From: Streptomyces abikoensis
GTDB lineage: Bacteria; Actinomycetota; Actinomycetes; Streptomycetales; Streptomycetaceae
Reading direction: 5' to 3'
Length of the DNA stretch: 64,000 nucleotides
Assembly: GCF_014648775.1 (NCBI RefSeq)
Contig: NZ_BMRT01000001.1
Location: forward strand, 1-64,000
Part shown: one piece after another, positions 53,028 to 62,466 of the stretch
Layout: the number at the start of each line of letters is the position of its first letter
How positions within the stretch are numbered: the stretch's first letter is position 1
Made by a program: the position numbers and the translations under genes
The notes under the pieces: generated by a model
Seen by the model: only the letters and a program-made list of their open reading frames with translations
The model's database searches: none
What the model was told of the DNA's origin: nothing

Positions 53028-54131
53028 TCAGGCCAGGCGCGCGGTGACGGCGGCCAGTCTCTCGACGCCGGCGGCGAACTCCTCGGGCGTCAGCGCCTGG
53101 AAGGGGAGGCGGAGGAAGACCGTGCCGACGGGCGGGGCGGCGGACCCCGGGTAGAAGGCCGAGCCCCGGGTCAGGAGCACGCCGTCCTCCTTCGCCACCG
53201 TCAGGAACGTCTTCTCGTCCGTGGGGACGGGCAGGTGGACGCTGACGTAGTAGCCGCCCTCGGGGACGGCGATCAGCGCGTCCTGGCCGAGGTGCCGGCG
53301 GACGGCGGCCACGGCCGCGTCGTGACGGGGCTTCAGGAACCGGCGGGCCCGCTCGATGTTGCTCGCGGCCAGCCCGGCGGCCAGGCTCCGGGCGGCGACG
53401 GCCTGGAGCAGGGGCGCGGGCGAGAGGTAGGTGCCCTCGGCGAGGGCGGCGAGGGCGGTCACCGTGTGGGGCTCGGCGATGACGTAGCCGACGCGCAGCC
53501 CGGGGCTGAGGATCTTGCTGAGGGAGCCCACGGTCAGGACGCGCCCGCCGGGCGAGAGCTCGGCGAGCGGGGCGGGGGCGGTCCCCTCGAAGCGCAGTTC
53601 GCGGTAGGGGATGTCCTCGACGATGACGAAGCCGTGCTCCTCGGCGAGGCCCACCAGTTCGCGGCGCTTGTCCTCGCTGGTGGTGACGCCGCTGGGGTTC
53701 TGGAAGTCGGGGATGACATAGAGGAAGGCGGGCGTCCGCTCGGCGAGCCGCTCGCGCAGGACGTCGAGGTCGAGGCCGTCGTGGCGCAGCGGGATGCCGG
53801 TCACCCGGGCGCCGTGGCGCTCGAATATCTCCACGGCGCGGTCGTAGGTGGGGGCCTCGACGTAGACGTCCGGCCCGGCGTCGCGCAGGAGGTGGGCGGC
53901 GAGCAGGTCGAGGGCCTGGAGGGAGCCGTTGGTGACGAAGATCCGCTCGGGGTCGGCGGTGTGGAGCTTGGCGAGTTCCTCGCGCAGGGCGAGGTCGCCG
54001 GTGTGGTTGCCGATGGGCGCGTACTGGAACACGTCGTCCGGCCGGTCGGCGAGAACGGCCGCGGCCTGAGCGGCGAGTTCCTGAGCGGGAATGGCCTCGC
54101 GCGGGGGGATGCCGCGGGAGAAGGGGAACAT
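53028..54131 (-). CDS. PLP-dependent class I/II aminotransferase
   Basis: This 367-residue fold-type I aminotransferase is related to the 2-aminoadipate/MocR catalytic branch but lacks any DNA-binding domain. PLP contacts are FVTNGSLQALDLL (about residue 70), VIPDFQNPSGVTTS (about 143), the lysine in VGSLSKILSPGLRVG (about 204) and a final arginine region (FLRLPFQALTPEEF). ATG 54131 starts at the conserved N-terminus. It is the last gene of the operon from 57189 and, with the FMN oxidase before it, could turn a keto acid into an amino acid. Confidence 0.88.
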   Translation of the reverse strand: MFPFSRGIPPREAIPAQELAAQAAAVLADRPDDVFQYAPIGNHTGDLALREELAKLHTADPERIFVTNGSLQALDLLAAHLLRDAGPDVYVEAPTYDRAVEIFERHGARVTGIPLRHDGLDLDVLRERLAERTPAFLYVIPDFQNPSGVTTSEDKRRELVGLAEEHGFVIVEDIPYRELRFEGTAPAPLAELSPGGRVLTVGSLSKILSPGLRVGYVIAEPHTVTALAALAEGTYLSPAPLLQAVAARSLAAGLAASNIERARRFLKPRHDAAVAAVRRHLGQDALIAVPEGGYYVSVHLPVPTDEKTFLTVAKEDGVLLTRGSAFYPGSAAPPVGTVFLRLPFQALTPEEFAAGVERLAAVTARLA

Positions 54132-54231
54132 GGGTGCCTCCGTAGTCTGTGGCCCCGTAAGGGGCGCGGGGAACTGCGCGATCAGCCACGGACAGCCCGC
54201 AGCCGACTGACCGCGCACGGCCGGTGGAGTG

Positions 54232-55317
54232 CTAGCTGCGGCCGGCGCGTACGACAAGATCGCGCCCGATGTCGGCGACGCTCTCGACGCCGAGCTGGAG
54301 CAGCACATCCTCGATCTCGCGGCGCAACAGTTCCAGCACCGCGCGGACGCCGGCGCGCCCGGCGAGGGCGAGCCCCCAGAGGTAGGGGCGGCCCAGGCAC
54401 ACGGCGTCCGCGCCCAGGGCGAGGGCCTTGACGACGTGGACGCCGGAGCGGATGCCGCCGTCGACGAGGATCACGCCCCGGTCGCCCACGGCGGAGGCGA
54501 CCTGGTCCAGGGCGACGAGGCTGGGGATCTCGCCGTCGAGCTGGCGGCCGCCGTGGTTGGAGACGATGACGCCCTGGGCGCCGAGGTCGAAGCAGCGGCG
54601 GGCGTCCTCGGGGCCGAGGACGCCCTTCACCAGCAGCGGCAGGGTGGTGCGCTCGCGGATGCGGCGCAGGTCGTCCCAGGTGAGGGCGAGCCGGTCGAGG
54701 CGGGCGTTGGCGGGGATGTCGCCTTCGAGGATGCCCAGGGCCCGCAGGGTGCCGAAGTCGACGAAGGGCGGGGTGCGGAACCCGGACCGCAGGGTGGAGA
54801 CGCGGCGGGCCGCGTGGCTGGCGTCCACGGTGACGACGAGGGCCGAGGCCCCGGCCTTCTCGGCCAGGGCGACGGTGGCGTCGACGTCGTCGAGGGAGCG
54901 GTAGGCGTAGAGCTGGAACCAGCTTCCGCCGGGCGCGGATTCGGCGATCTCGGGGTAGGGGTAGTGGCTGTCGGTGCTGACGACGGAGATCGTGCCGGCG
55001 TCCTCGGCGGCCAGCGCCGTGGCGATCTCGGCGTGTTCGTGGAGCAGCCGCTGGGGGCTGGTGGGGGCGAGCAGCACGGGCAGGGAGAGCTGTTGGCCGA
55101 GGACGCCGGTGCGGGTGTCGGGAGTGGTGCCGGCCGTCGTGAGGACGCGGGGGCGCAGCCACACCTCGTCGAAGGCGGCGGTGTTGGCGCGCACGGTCTC
55201 CTGGGTGCCGGCTCCGCCGGCCACATAGGCGCGGATGTCGGCGGACAGGACGGTTTCCGCGGCGCGTTCGAAGTCGGGCAGGGTCAGTAATCCGGCGAGT
55301 TCCGTGTGTGCTGGCAC
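54232..55317 (-). CDS. FMN-dependent alpha-hydroxy-acid oxidase
   Basis: This 361-residue TIM-barrel flavoprotein oxidises an alpha-hydroxy acid to the keto acid. Family motifs are SADIRAYVAGGAGTQETVRAN (about residues 25-45), WFQLYAYRS near 132, LLVKGVLGPEDARR near 228, the catalytic VSNHGGRQLDG near 252 and LVDGGIRSGVHVVKALALGA near 282. It resembles the hydroxymandelate and lactate oxidases. GTG 55317 follows GGAGG by eight bases. Pairing with an aminotransferase recalls arylglycine supply modules, though the other enzymes for those are absent. Confidence 0.85.
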   Translation of the reverse strand: MPAHTELAGLLTLPDFERAAETVLSADIRAYVAGGAGTQETVRANTAAFDEVWLRPRVLTTAGTTPDTRTGVLGQQLSLPVLLAPTSPQRLLHEHAEIATALAAEDAGTISVVSTDSHYPYPEIAESAPGGSWFQLYAYRSLDDVDATVALAEKAGASALVVTVDASHAARRVSTLRSGFRTPPFVDFGTLRALGILEGDIPANARLDRLALTWDDLRRIRERTTLPLLVKGVLGPEDARRCFDLGAQGVIVSNHGGRQLDGEIPSLVALDQVASAVGDRGVILVDGGIRSGVHVVKALALGADAVCLGRPYLWGLALAGRAGVRAVLELLRREIEDVLLQLGVESVADIGRDLVVRAGRS

Positions 55318-55362
55318 TTGAATGTCCTCCGGGGAAAGGGGTTTTCACTTGCCGGCCGAATG

Positions 55363-56130
55363 TCAGGCGAATTGGTCGAAGGCCATCTTCACCACCATGC
55401 CCGTCACCACGAGGACGAGGACGGTGCGGACGAATCCCGAGCCCTTCTTGAGCGCCATGCGGGAGCCCAGGAGCGCGCCGGTTATGTTGCCGACCGCCAT
55501 GCCGAGGCCCAGGGCCCACAGGACGTTTCCCTGGAGCGCGAAGACGGCCAGGGCGCCGAGGTTGGAACCGGCGTTGACGACTTTGGCCATGGCCGCGCTC
55601 TCGAGGAACTGCTTGGCCAGCAGGGAGGTGAAGAGGATGATGAGGAAGGTGCCGACGCCGGGCCCGAAGAGGCCGTCGTAGAAGCCGATGCCACAGCCCG
55701 CGACGGCGATGACGCCCATGCGGCGGCGGGTGCTCGTGGCCGACTGCAGGCTCTGGACGCCGAAGTTGGGCCGGAAGGCGACGAAGAGGGCCACGGACAC
55801 CAGCAGCACCATGATGACGGGGCGGAACCAGTGGGTGGGGACGCTGGCGGCGGACAGCGCGCCGAGTGCCGCCGACGGGACGGCCAGTCCCGCGGCCGGC
55901 AGGACGACGGACCGGTCCAGTTCGGTGCGGCGGGCGTACATGACGGCCGCGGTGGTCGTGCCCATGATCGCGGCTATCTTGTTGGTGCCCAGCGCGGTCG
56001 CGGGCGGGAACTGCGGAAACGTCAGCAGCAGTACGGGGATGAGCAGCACTCCCCCGCCGCCCACGACGGCGTCCACCCAGCCCGCGGCGCCCGCGGCCAG
56101 GAGCAGCCCGGCCACGTCGTACCAGTCCAT
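55363..56130 (-). CDS. TSUP (TauE/SafE) family membrane transporter
   Basis: This 255-residue protein has about eight membrane helices in two repeats: GWVDAVVGGGGVLLIPVLLL near the N-terminus and GFYDGLFGPGVGTFLIILF near residue 150, both hallmarks of the TSUP/DUF81 family. Members export sulfite, sulfoacetate or organic acids. In an operon with oxidase, oxygenase and aminotransferase genes it may export the product. ATG 56130 is the start. Confidence 0.85.
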   Translation of the reverse strand: MDWYDVAGLLLAAGAAGWVDAVVGGGGVLLIPVLLLTFPQFPPATALGTNKIAAIMGTTTAAVMYARRTELDRSVVLPAAGLAVPSAALGALSAASVPTHWFRPVIMVLLVSVALFVAFRPNFGVQSLQSATSTRRRMGVIAVAGCGIGFYDGLFGPGVGTFLIILFTSLLAKQFLESAAMAKVVNAGSNLGALAVFALQGNVLWALGLGMAVGNITGALLGSRMALKKGSGFVRTVLVLVVTGMVVKMAFDQFA

Positions 56131-56196
56131 GTCGTCCTCGATTTCACGTGCCGGAACGATGCCTGGTGCCCGCCGCCGGCCCGGCGGGCACCTTGA

Positions 56197-57189
56197 TCAC
56201 ACCACGCCCCGGATGTCGGCCATCCGCGGGATCACGCGTGGGCGCCGCATCATCCGCCGGGCCCACAACGGGGTGGAGCGCAGCGAGTAGAAGCGGCGCA
56301 GCCAGCGGTCCGCGCCGTCGTAGCGGGGCGCGAACGCGGAACGGCCGTGCGCGGCGACGTGGTTGTCGACGATGACGAGGTCACCGGGTTCGAGGACGAT
56401 GTCCTGGCACACGGTCTCCAGCGCCCGCGCGAGGGCGTCCAGGGCGCGGGTGCCCCGGGTGTCGGCGGCGCGGGTGTGGTGGGAGTTGAAGCGCAGGAAG
56501 GCCCGGTCGGGGTCGCCGAAGATGACGGGGTGGGGGCCCGAGAGGGGTGGTGGCCCGGCGGCGGTGTCGCGGGTGAAGGAGGAGGGGTAGGCGCTGTGGT
56601 AGACGGGCCGCCGCAGGGCGGCGACGTCCTCGGGCGTCAGGTGGGCGATGGCCTCGCGGACCGAGGCGACGCGGGTGGCGGCGACGCCGTCGTGATCGCG
56701 GCGCAGGCAGAGCAGGCCGAGGAAGTCGGGGCGCAGCGGGTGGTGGACGTTCTCGGTGTGGAAGTCGAAGGCCACGGAGCCGCTGTTCTCGATGCGGGTC
56801 TCCTCGCCGGGCACGGGGTGGACGTCGTGGATGAGGGCGCCGGACTTCTCGTCCTGGTATCCGACGAGGGAGCCGAGGAGGTCGGCGACGAGGGTGAGCG
56901 TCCCGTCGGTCGGGTGGCCGTCGAGGGCGGCGGTGTCCCCGCCGGCGGGGGTGGGTGGGACGTCGCCGACGTCGAGGCCGCGCAGCAGCACGTGGCCGTG
57001 GGGGGAGGTGCCCTCGGCGAAGTCGAGGAGGGTCTCGCGCAGGGCCGGCGGCAGGTCCTGCCGGAGGAAGGACATGGCGCCCGCCCCGGCTTCGGGGAAG
57101 CGGGCGGCCATTTCGGAGAGCTTCCATAATTTCTCGCGGTCCGGCCCGTTCAGCCGGTGGGTCCGTCTTATTTCCGCTACGAGGGCCAC
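56197..57189 (-). CDS. Fe(II)/2-oxoglutarate-dependent amino-acid hydroxylase (VioC/AsnO-like)
   Basis: This 330-residue member of the clavaminate-synthase-like oxygenases has the iron-binding HTENVHHPLRPDFLGLLCLR (HxE, about residues 143-145) and the distal histidine and cosubstrate arginine in VIVDNHVAAHGRSAFAPRYD with RWLRR (about 280-305). These closely follow the free amino-acid beta-hydroxylases such as VioC and AsnO. GTG 57189 follows GGAGGAA by seven bases. First gene of the four-gene operon, suggesting a hydroxylated amino acid as an intermediate. Confidence 0.85.
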   Translation of the reverse strand: MALVAEIRRTHRLNGPDREKLWKLSEMAARFPEAGAGAMSFLRQDLPPALRETLLDFAEGTSPHGHVLLRGLDVGDVPPTPAGGDTAALDGHPTDGTLTLVADLLGSLVGYQDEKSGALIHDVHPVPGEETRIENSGSVAFDFHTENVHHPLRPDFLGLLCLRRDHDGVAATRVASVREAIAHLTPEDVAALRRPVYHSAYPSSFTRDTAAGPPPLSGPHPVIFGDPDRAFLRFNSHHTRAADTRGTRALDALARALETVCQDIVLEPGDLVIVDNHVAAHGRSAFAPRYDGADRWLRRFYSLRSTPLWARRMMRRPRVIPRMADIRGVV

Positions 57190-57640
57190 GGTGTTTCCTC
57201 CAGGCAGGTGCGAACACGAGCGCGGGCGCTTTTCAGAACGGCGTGAGCCGGGCGCGAAGAAGTGGAGGGGGAATTCGCTGGCGGTAAAGGCGTGATCACG
57301 CTATCCGGGCAGGTCAAATCATGTCAACGAGTGATTTCGGACAGCGGACGAGGGCACTCCCCGACGGCGCACGCCCTCCTGGATCACGCTCCTGAGCTGC
57401 GGTGATGATGGCGATCGACGTGACGCGGGACCGGGAGCCGAGCGGTGACGGGCGAAGAGTTTCAGCCAGCAACATTTATGGAGCGCAAAGTTCCGGCAAT
57501 GCGTTGGTGTTATCGCACGAGGCGCGGGGGCTTGACGTAAGGAACTTGTAACACGGCGTGGCCTGACGTTCCGTCGCCCCCGTGGTTGGCTTTCCGGGGT
57601 CATCCGCGTTTCCCCTTCCGGCCTTTTTCCAGGGAGTTCC
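57190..57640. other. Divergent intergenic region
   Basis: This 451-base region between the hydroxylase and type III PKS genes is less GC-rich than the genes. It presumably contains both promoters, but I could not assign -10/-35 pairs with confidence. A TTGACG at 57532-57537 lacks a -10 at usual distance. AGGGAG at 57631 is the ribosome-binding site of the PKS. Confidence 0.5.
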
Positions 57641-58687
57641 GTGTCCACCGTCTGCCGACCCGTGCTCTGTCTTCCCGAACACACCGTCACCCTCGACGAG
57701 GCCGTCTCCCACATGGGCGCGCTGCACTCCGCTCATCCGAGGATCGGCACGGCCCAGCGGCTGATGCGCAACACCTCGGTGCGCACCCGGCACCTCGTCG
57801 ACCCCTTCGCGGACGTCGTACGCCCCCGGACGTTCGGCGAGCGCACGCGCCGCTACGCGGAGGCCGGTACGGAGTTGGGCGTACGGGCCGCCCGGGGCGC
57901 GCTCGCCGAGGCGGGCACGGCGCCGGACGAGGTGGACCACCTCGTGCTCGTCTCGTGCACCGGGTATCTCCTGCCGGGGCTCGACGCGCGTGTGGCGGGC
58001 CGGCTGGGGCTGCGCCGGGACGTCCGCCGGCTGGCCTTCACCCAGGTCGGCTGCGCGGGCGGCGCGTACGCGCTGGCGCGCGCCCGGGAGTTGGCCGCCG
58101 TCCGCCCGGGGTCCGTCACCCTGATCGTCGCGGTCGAGCTGTGCTCGCTGTCGTACCAGCCGGGGGACGACAGGATCGCCTCCTTCGTCTCGACCGCGCT
58201 CTTCGGCGACGCGGCGGCCGCCTGTGTCGTCCGGGAGGACCGGCCCGGGCTGCGGCTCGACGCCTCCTACGAGGACCTGGCGCCGGACACCCTGGGCCAC
58301 ATCTCCTACGAGGTCGACGAGCTCGGCTTCCACTTCGACACCAACCCGCGGATATCGCGCGTGGTCGCGGAGGCGATGCCCGGCCTGCGGCGCTGGCTGG
58401 AGGACGAGACGCCCGTGCTCGCGCCGCAGCCCGACTTCCTGGTCGGCCACACCGGCGGGCCGCGCATCATGTACGAGGTCAGCAAGGGGCTGGGCATCCC
58501 GCCGGCCATGTTCGAGCTCAGCGAGAACTCCCTGACCCGGCGGGGCAACACCGCGAGCGTCGTCGTCCTCGACGTGCTGGAGCAGACCTTCGACGACCCG
58601 CCGCGCGCCGGCGCCCAGGGGCTGGTCGTGGCGTTCGGCCCCGGGGTCACCACGGTGGCGGTGACCGGCACCTGGGCGGCGGCGTAG
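57641..58687 (+). CDS. Type III polyketide synthase
   Basis: This 348-residue homodimeric chalcone-synthase-fold enzyme builds an aromatic or pyrone polyketide from CoA thioesters. The triad is present: cysteine in FTQVGCAGGAYAL (about residue 137), histidine in FLVGHTGGPRI (about 270) and asparagine in LTRRGNTASVVVL (about 303). The C-terminal AFGPG loop (about 332) is the family signature. It differs from the RppA naphthalene synthase around the cysteine, so the product cannot be predicted. GTG 57641 follows AGGGAG by four bases. It is divergent from the hydroxylase operon. Confidence 0.9.
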   Translation: MSTVCRPVLCLPEHTVTLDEAVSHMGALHSAHPRIGTAQRLMRNTSVRTRHLVDPFADVVRPRTFGERTRRYAEAGTELGVRAARGALAEAGTAPDEVDHLVLVSCTGYLLPGLDARVAGRLGLRRDVRRLAFTQVGCAGGAYALARARELAAVRPGSVTLIVAVELCSLSYQPGDDRIASFVSTALFGDAAAACVVREDRPGLRLDASYEDLAPDTLGHISYEVDELGFHFDTNPRISRVVAEAMPGLRRWLEDETPVLAPQPDFLVGHTGGPRIMYEVSKGLGIPPAMFELSENSLTRRGNTASVVVLDVLEQTFDDPPRAGAQGLVVAFGPGVTTVAVTGTWAAA

Positions 58688-58714
58688 CCGGGAGCGCGGG
58701 ACCGCGCTCCCGGC
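58687..58714. terminator. Bidirectional terminator, 13-bp stem
   Basis: GCCGGGAGCGCGG (58687-58699) pairs perfectly with 58702-58714. It overlaps the PKS stop codon and lies before the convergent phospholipase end. Confidence 0.8.
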
Positions 58715-58721
58715 GGAGCGC

Positions 58722-60779
58722 TCAGTCCGTGGCGATCGCCGGGTCGCTGACGCCGGGTTCGCCGGTCTCGACGTGCCCGGCGAACCGGCGCAGGAAGCCG
58801 GGGTCCGTCTCGGAGACCACGGTGATGTCGTACCAGCGCCTGCCGTGGCGCGGGTCCACGGTGTGGGTCACGGTACGGCCCGCCCGCACGGTGATCGTCC
58901 GGCGCTCGCCGCCGTAGGCGTCGGTCACGGTCAGCCGGCGGTCGGCGCCGCCCGGGTTGGTCAGGGTCAGCTCCAGGCGGCCGCGGCGGCCGTCGTGGCG
59001 GGCGGTGACCTCGGGGGCGGCGGTGGTGCCGGGGCCCTTGAAGACGCGCAGGAAGCCGTTGGGGCCGTGCACCGACAGGTCGTAGGCGCCCTTGGAGTAG
59101 GCCGTGTTCCAGGTGTCGGAGATCTTCTTGCCGGCCTCGGTGGTGTACGTCCAGGGCCCGTCGGCGCGGTTCGCGGAGGTGACCGTGAAGGCGGCCCCGG
59201 CGTGCTCGCCCCCGCTGAAGGTGAGGGTGAAGCGCCCGGTGGCGGGGGTCGCGGCGCCGTCCACGAGGGGTGCGTAGGGCAGCGGCCGGGTGCGCTTGGC
59301 GCCCCGTTCCTGCCGGGGCATGGCGGGGTCGGCGGGCGGCTTCGGCACGTAGTCGGGGTGGCGCTCGCGGTCCTTGGGGGCGTAGCCGTCGGTGTCCGGC
59401 AGCTCGGGGTACTCGGTGCGCTTGAGGCCGAAGTCGAACGCCGAGGTGAGGTCGCCGCAGATGGCGCGGCGCCACGGCGAGATGTTGGGCTCGGCGACCC
59501 CGAAGCGGCGCTCCATGAACCGGAGGATCGAGGTGTGGTCGAAGGTCTCGGAGCAGACGAACCCGCCGGTGCTCCACGGGGAGACGACGATCATCGGGAC
59601 GCGCTGGCCGAGGCCGTAGGGGCCGGCCGCGTAGTGGCCGTTGCCCTTGAAGACGTCGAGGGCGGTGTCGACGGTGGAGAGGCCCTGCGCGGCGGAGGCG
59701 GGCGGGAAGGGCGGGGCTACGTGGTCGAAGTAGCCGTCGTTCTCGTCGTAGGTGATGAACAGGGCCGTTCTGCTCCACACCTCGGGGTCGGAGGTGAGGG
59801 CGTCGAGGACCTGGGAGATGTACCAGGCGCCGTAGTTGACGGGCCAGTTGGGGTGCTCGGAGAAGGCCTCGGGGGCGGCGATCCAGGAGATCTTCGGGAG
59901 CCGGCCGGCCTGGACGTCGGCCCGCAGGACGTCGAAGTAGCCGTCGCCGTTCTTGACGTCCGTGCCGGTGCGCGCCTTGTCGTGGAGCGGGTCGCCGGGC
60001 TGGGCGTTGCGGTAGGCGTCGAAGTACAGGAGGGAGTTGTCGCCGTAGTTGCCGCGGTAGGCGTCCTGGATCCAGCCCCAGGAGCCGGCCTTGTCCAGGC
60101 CGTCGCCCCGGTCCTGGTAGATCTTCCAGGAGATGCCGGCCTTCTCCAGCCGCTCGGGGTAGGTCGTCCAGCCGTAGCCGGCCTCCTCGTTGCCGAGGAC
60201 CGGGCCGGCGCCCTTGCCGTCGTTGCCGGTGTGGCCCGTCCACATGTAGTAGCGATTGGGGTCGGTGGCGCCGATGAAGGAGCAGTGGTAGGCGTCGCAG
60301 ACGGTGAAGGCGTCGGCGAGGGCGTAGTGGAAGGGGATGTCCTCGCGGGTCAGGTACGCCATCGTGCCCGCGGACTTCGCGGGGATCCACCGGTCGTACT
60401 TGCCGTTGTTCCATGCCTTGTGGCCGCCGGCCCAGTCGTGGTTGAGGCCCGCGATGAACTGCATGCCCAGGTCCTGGGCGTCCGGGTGGTACGGCAGGAC
60501 GTCCTTGGCGCCGTCGGACTGGTGGAAGACCGTCTTCCTGTTCTCCAGGAGCATCGGGCGGGGGTCGCCGAAGCCGCGGACGCCCTTGAGGGAGCCGAAG
60601 TAGTGGTCGAAGGACCGGTTCTCCTGCATCAGGACGACGATGTGCTCGATGTCCTCGATGGTGCCGGAGCGGCGGCGGGCGGGGATGGCGGCGGCACGGC
60701 CGATGCTGTCCGAGAGGGCCGCGAAGCCCGCGGTCGCGCCGGCGATCTGGAGGAAGCGCCGTCGATTGAGTTCAGCCAT
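58722..60779 (-). CDS. Tat-exported phospholipase C, phosphocholine-specific type
   Basis: This 685-residue secreted phosphoesterase has a twin-arginine signal (NRRRFLQIAGATAG, about residues 5-18) and the metal-site entry VVLMQENRSFDHYFGSLKG (about 47-65). The catalytic domain continues through FITYDENDGYFDHVAPP (about 345) and SETFDHTSILRFMERRFG (about 425). Two C-terminal beta domains (FTLTFSGGEHAGAAF and RLELTLTNPGGADR) are typical of the bacterial phosphocholine-preferring PLC family. ATG 60779 is the start. A PHO-box-like repeat about 100 bases upstream suggests phosphate control. Confidence 0.92.
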   Translation of the reverse strand: MAELNRRRFLQIAGATAGFAALSDSIGRAAAIPARRRSGTIEDIEHIVVLMQENRSFDHYFGSLKGVRGFGDPRPMLLENRKTVFHQSDGAKDVLPYHPDAQDLGMQFIAGLNHDWAGGHKAWNNGKYDRWIPAKSAGTMAYLTREDIPFHYALADAFTVCDAYHCSFIGATDPNRYYMWTGHTGNDGKGAGPVLGNEEAGYGWTTYPERLEKAGISWKIYQDRGDGLDKAGSWGWIQDAYRGNYGDNSLLYFDAYRNAQPGDPLHDKARTGTDVKNGDGYFDVLRADVQAGRLPKISWIAAPEAFSEHPNWPVNYGAWYISQVLDALTSDPEVWSRTALFITYDENDGYFDHVAPPFPPASAAQGLSTVDTALDVFKGNGHYAAGPYGLGQRVPMIVVSPWSTGGFVCSETFDHTSILRFMERRFGVAEPNISPWRRAICGDLTSAFDFGLKRTEYPELPDTDGYAPKDRERHPDYVPKPPADPAMPRQERGAKRTRPLPYAPLVDGAATPATGRFTLTFSGGEHAGAAFTVTSANRADGPWTYTTEAGKKISDTWNTAYSKGAYDLSVHGPNGFLRVFKGPGTTAAPEVTARHDGRRGRLELTLTNPGGADRRLTVTDAYGGERRTITVRAGRTVTHTVDPRHGRRWYDITVVSETDPGFLRRFAGHVETGEPGVSDPAIATD

Positions 60780-60872
60780 GGGTGAGGGACCTCTTGGGTG
60801 TGAGGGCTGGCAGCAGCAGAGTGGTCCAAGAGCATCCAGCGCCGGGGAAGCGGTGGTGTCGTCAGTGTGACG

Positions 60873-60894
60873 GCGGGTGGTACACGGAGGGAAC
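60873..60894 (-). promoter_or_regulatory. PHO-box-like 11-bp direct repeat
   Basis: Read leftward, GTTCCCTCCGT (60894-60884) and GTACCACCCGC (60883-60873) are adjacent 11-bp units resembling the direct repeats bound by PhoP in Streptomyces. The match is partial. Location upstream of a phospholipase gene fits phosphate-starvation control. Confidence 0.35.
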
Positions 60895-60917
60895 AGGCGT
60901 GCCGGGGTGGAAACGGT

Positions 60918-60953
60918 GAGGGGCCGGACACCTTCACGGGTGTCCGGCCCCTC
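60918..60953 (-). terminator. Terminator after the amino-acid permease
   Basis: GAGGGGCCGGACACC (60918-60932) pairs perfectly with 60939-60953 around a six-base loop: a 15-bp stem just past the permease stop. Confidence 0.85.
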
Positions 60954-60990
60954 GGCCGTCAGGTGCCGCGCCGGGCGCGGCGGTGGTGGA

Positions 60991-62466
60991 TCAGGCGTCG
61001 GTGGCGACGGCCTTCTCGGCCGCGGCCTCCTGCTGGGCGCGGGCGACCTTGCCCCGCACCAGGTACCAGCCGCCGACCAGGGCGGCCACGATGACCGGCA
61101 GGCAGAACACCGTGTCGCGACCGGCGCCCGGCTCGGCCGCCATCAGACCGAGCACACCGGCCAGGAAGACCAGGGTGATGATCTGGGTGTAGGGGGCCCA
61201 GGGGAGCTTGTAGCCGGGGCGGGTGACCCGGCCGTCCTTGGAGCGGCGCCAGAAGAGCAGGGAGCAGACCATGATCATGCCCCAGGTGCCGATGATGCCG
61301 ATGGCGGCGAAGTTCAGCACGATCTCGAAGGCGTCCGCCGGGACGACGAAGTTCAGGCCGACACCCAGGACACAGAAGAACGCGGTGAGCAGGATGCCGC
61401 CGTAGGGCACCTGGCCCTTGTTCATCAGGCCCGTGAACTTCGGCGCGGAGCCGGACATCGCCATCGAGCGGAGGATGCGGCCGGTGGAGTACAGGCCGGA
61501 GTTCAGGCTGGACAGCGCCGCGGTGAGGACCACGAGGTTCATCACACCGGCCGCGCCGGGGATGCCGACCTTCGACAGGACGGTGACGAACGGGCTCTCA
61601 CCGGCGTGGTAGGCGGTGTAGGGCAGCAGGAACGCGAGCAGGATGACCGAGCCGACGTAGAAGAGGCCGACGCGCCACATGATCGAGTTGATCGCCTTCG
61701 GCATGATCTTCTCGGGGTTCTTGGTCTCGCCCGCCGCGACACCGCACAGCTCGACGGAGGCGTAGGCGAAGACGACGCCCTGGATGACGAGCAGCATCGG
61801 CATCACACCGGTCGGGAAGATCCCGCCGTGGTCGACGATGTTGGAGATGCCCGGGGTGCTGTCGCCGACCTTGTGGCTGCTGGCCAGCAGGAAGATACCG
61901 ACGACCATGAAGATCGTGATCGCGGCGACCTTGATGATCGCGAACCAGAACTCCATCTCACCGAAGTACTTCACGGAGATCAGGTTCACCGTGAGGACGA
62001 CCGCGAGGGCGATCAGCGCGAGCACCCACTGCGGGATGTCGCTGAACATTTTCCAGTAATGGGTGTAGGTCGCGACGGCGGTGATATCCGCGATACCGGT
62101 CGTGGCCCAGTTCAGGAAGTAGAGCCAGCCCGCCGTGAAGGCGCCCTTCTCCCCCATGAACTCACGGGCGTAGCTGACGAACGCGCCGGAGGACGGACGG
62201 TAGAGGACGAGCTCGCCCAGCGCCCGGACGACGAAGAAGGCGAAGAGGCCGCACACCGCGTAGGCGATGAAAAGGGACGGGCCCGCGTTGTGGAGACGGC
62301 CACCGGCGCCGAGGAAGAGGCCGGTACCGATCGCTCCACCGATCGCGATCATGTTGACGTGGCGGGACTTGAGGTCCTTGCTGTACCCCGCGTCACCTGC
62401 GTCGACGTGCGAGGACGTCGCCGCGGGCGCCGGGGTGTCGGCCGCAGTGAGGGTGCGGTCACTCAT
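60991..62466 (-). CDS. APC-family amino-acid permease
   Basis: This 491-residue membrane transporter has 12 predicted helices. The conserved first helix region [22 protein letters not shown] (about residues 33-54) and [26 protein letters not shown] (about 100) are those of the AAT group (gamma-aminobutyrate, aromatic, proline or D-serine/D-alanine/glycine permeases). It exchanges protons for amino acids; specificity is not clear. ATG 62466 has a weak GAAGG site. It stands alone between two terminators. Confidence 0.9.
   Translation of the reverse strand: MSDRTLTAADTPAPAATSSHVDAGDAGYSKDLKSRHVNMIAIGGAIGTGLFLGAGGRLHNAGPSLFIAYAVCGLFAFFVVRALGELVLYRPSSGAFVSYAREFMGEKGAFTAGWLYFLNWATTGIADITAVATYTHYWKMFSDIPQWVLALIALAVVLTVNLISVKYFGEMEFWFAIIKVAAITIFMVVGIFLLASSHKVGDSTPGISNIVDHGGIFPTGVMPMLLVIQGVVFAYASVELCGVAAGETKNPEKIMPKAINSIMWRVGLFYVGSVILLAFLLPYTAYHAGESPFVTVLSKVGIPGAAGVMNLVVLTAALSSLNSGLYSTGRILRSMAMSGSAPKFTGLMNKGQVPYGGILLTAFFCVLGVGLNFVVPADAFEIVLNFAAIGIIGTWGMIMVCSLLFWRRSKDGRVTRPGYKLPWAPYTQIITLVFLAGVLGLMAAEPGAGRDTVFCLPVIVAALVGGWYLVRGKVARAQQEAAAEKAVATDA

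Noticed and set aside
57532..57560. TTGACG plus TTGTAAC as type III PKS promoter
   Set aside because: The two elements are only eight bases apart, too close for a sigma-70-type promoter.
53028..58687. A complete hydroxyphenylglycine/dihydroxyphenylglycine supply cluster
   Set aside because: There is no hydroxymandelate synthase and no DpgB-D homologue; the oxidase, aminotransferase and type III PKS alone do not support it.
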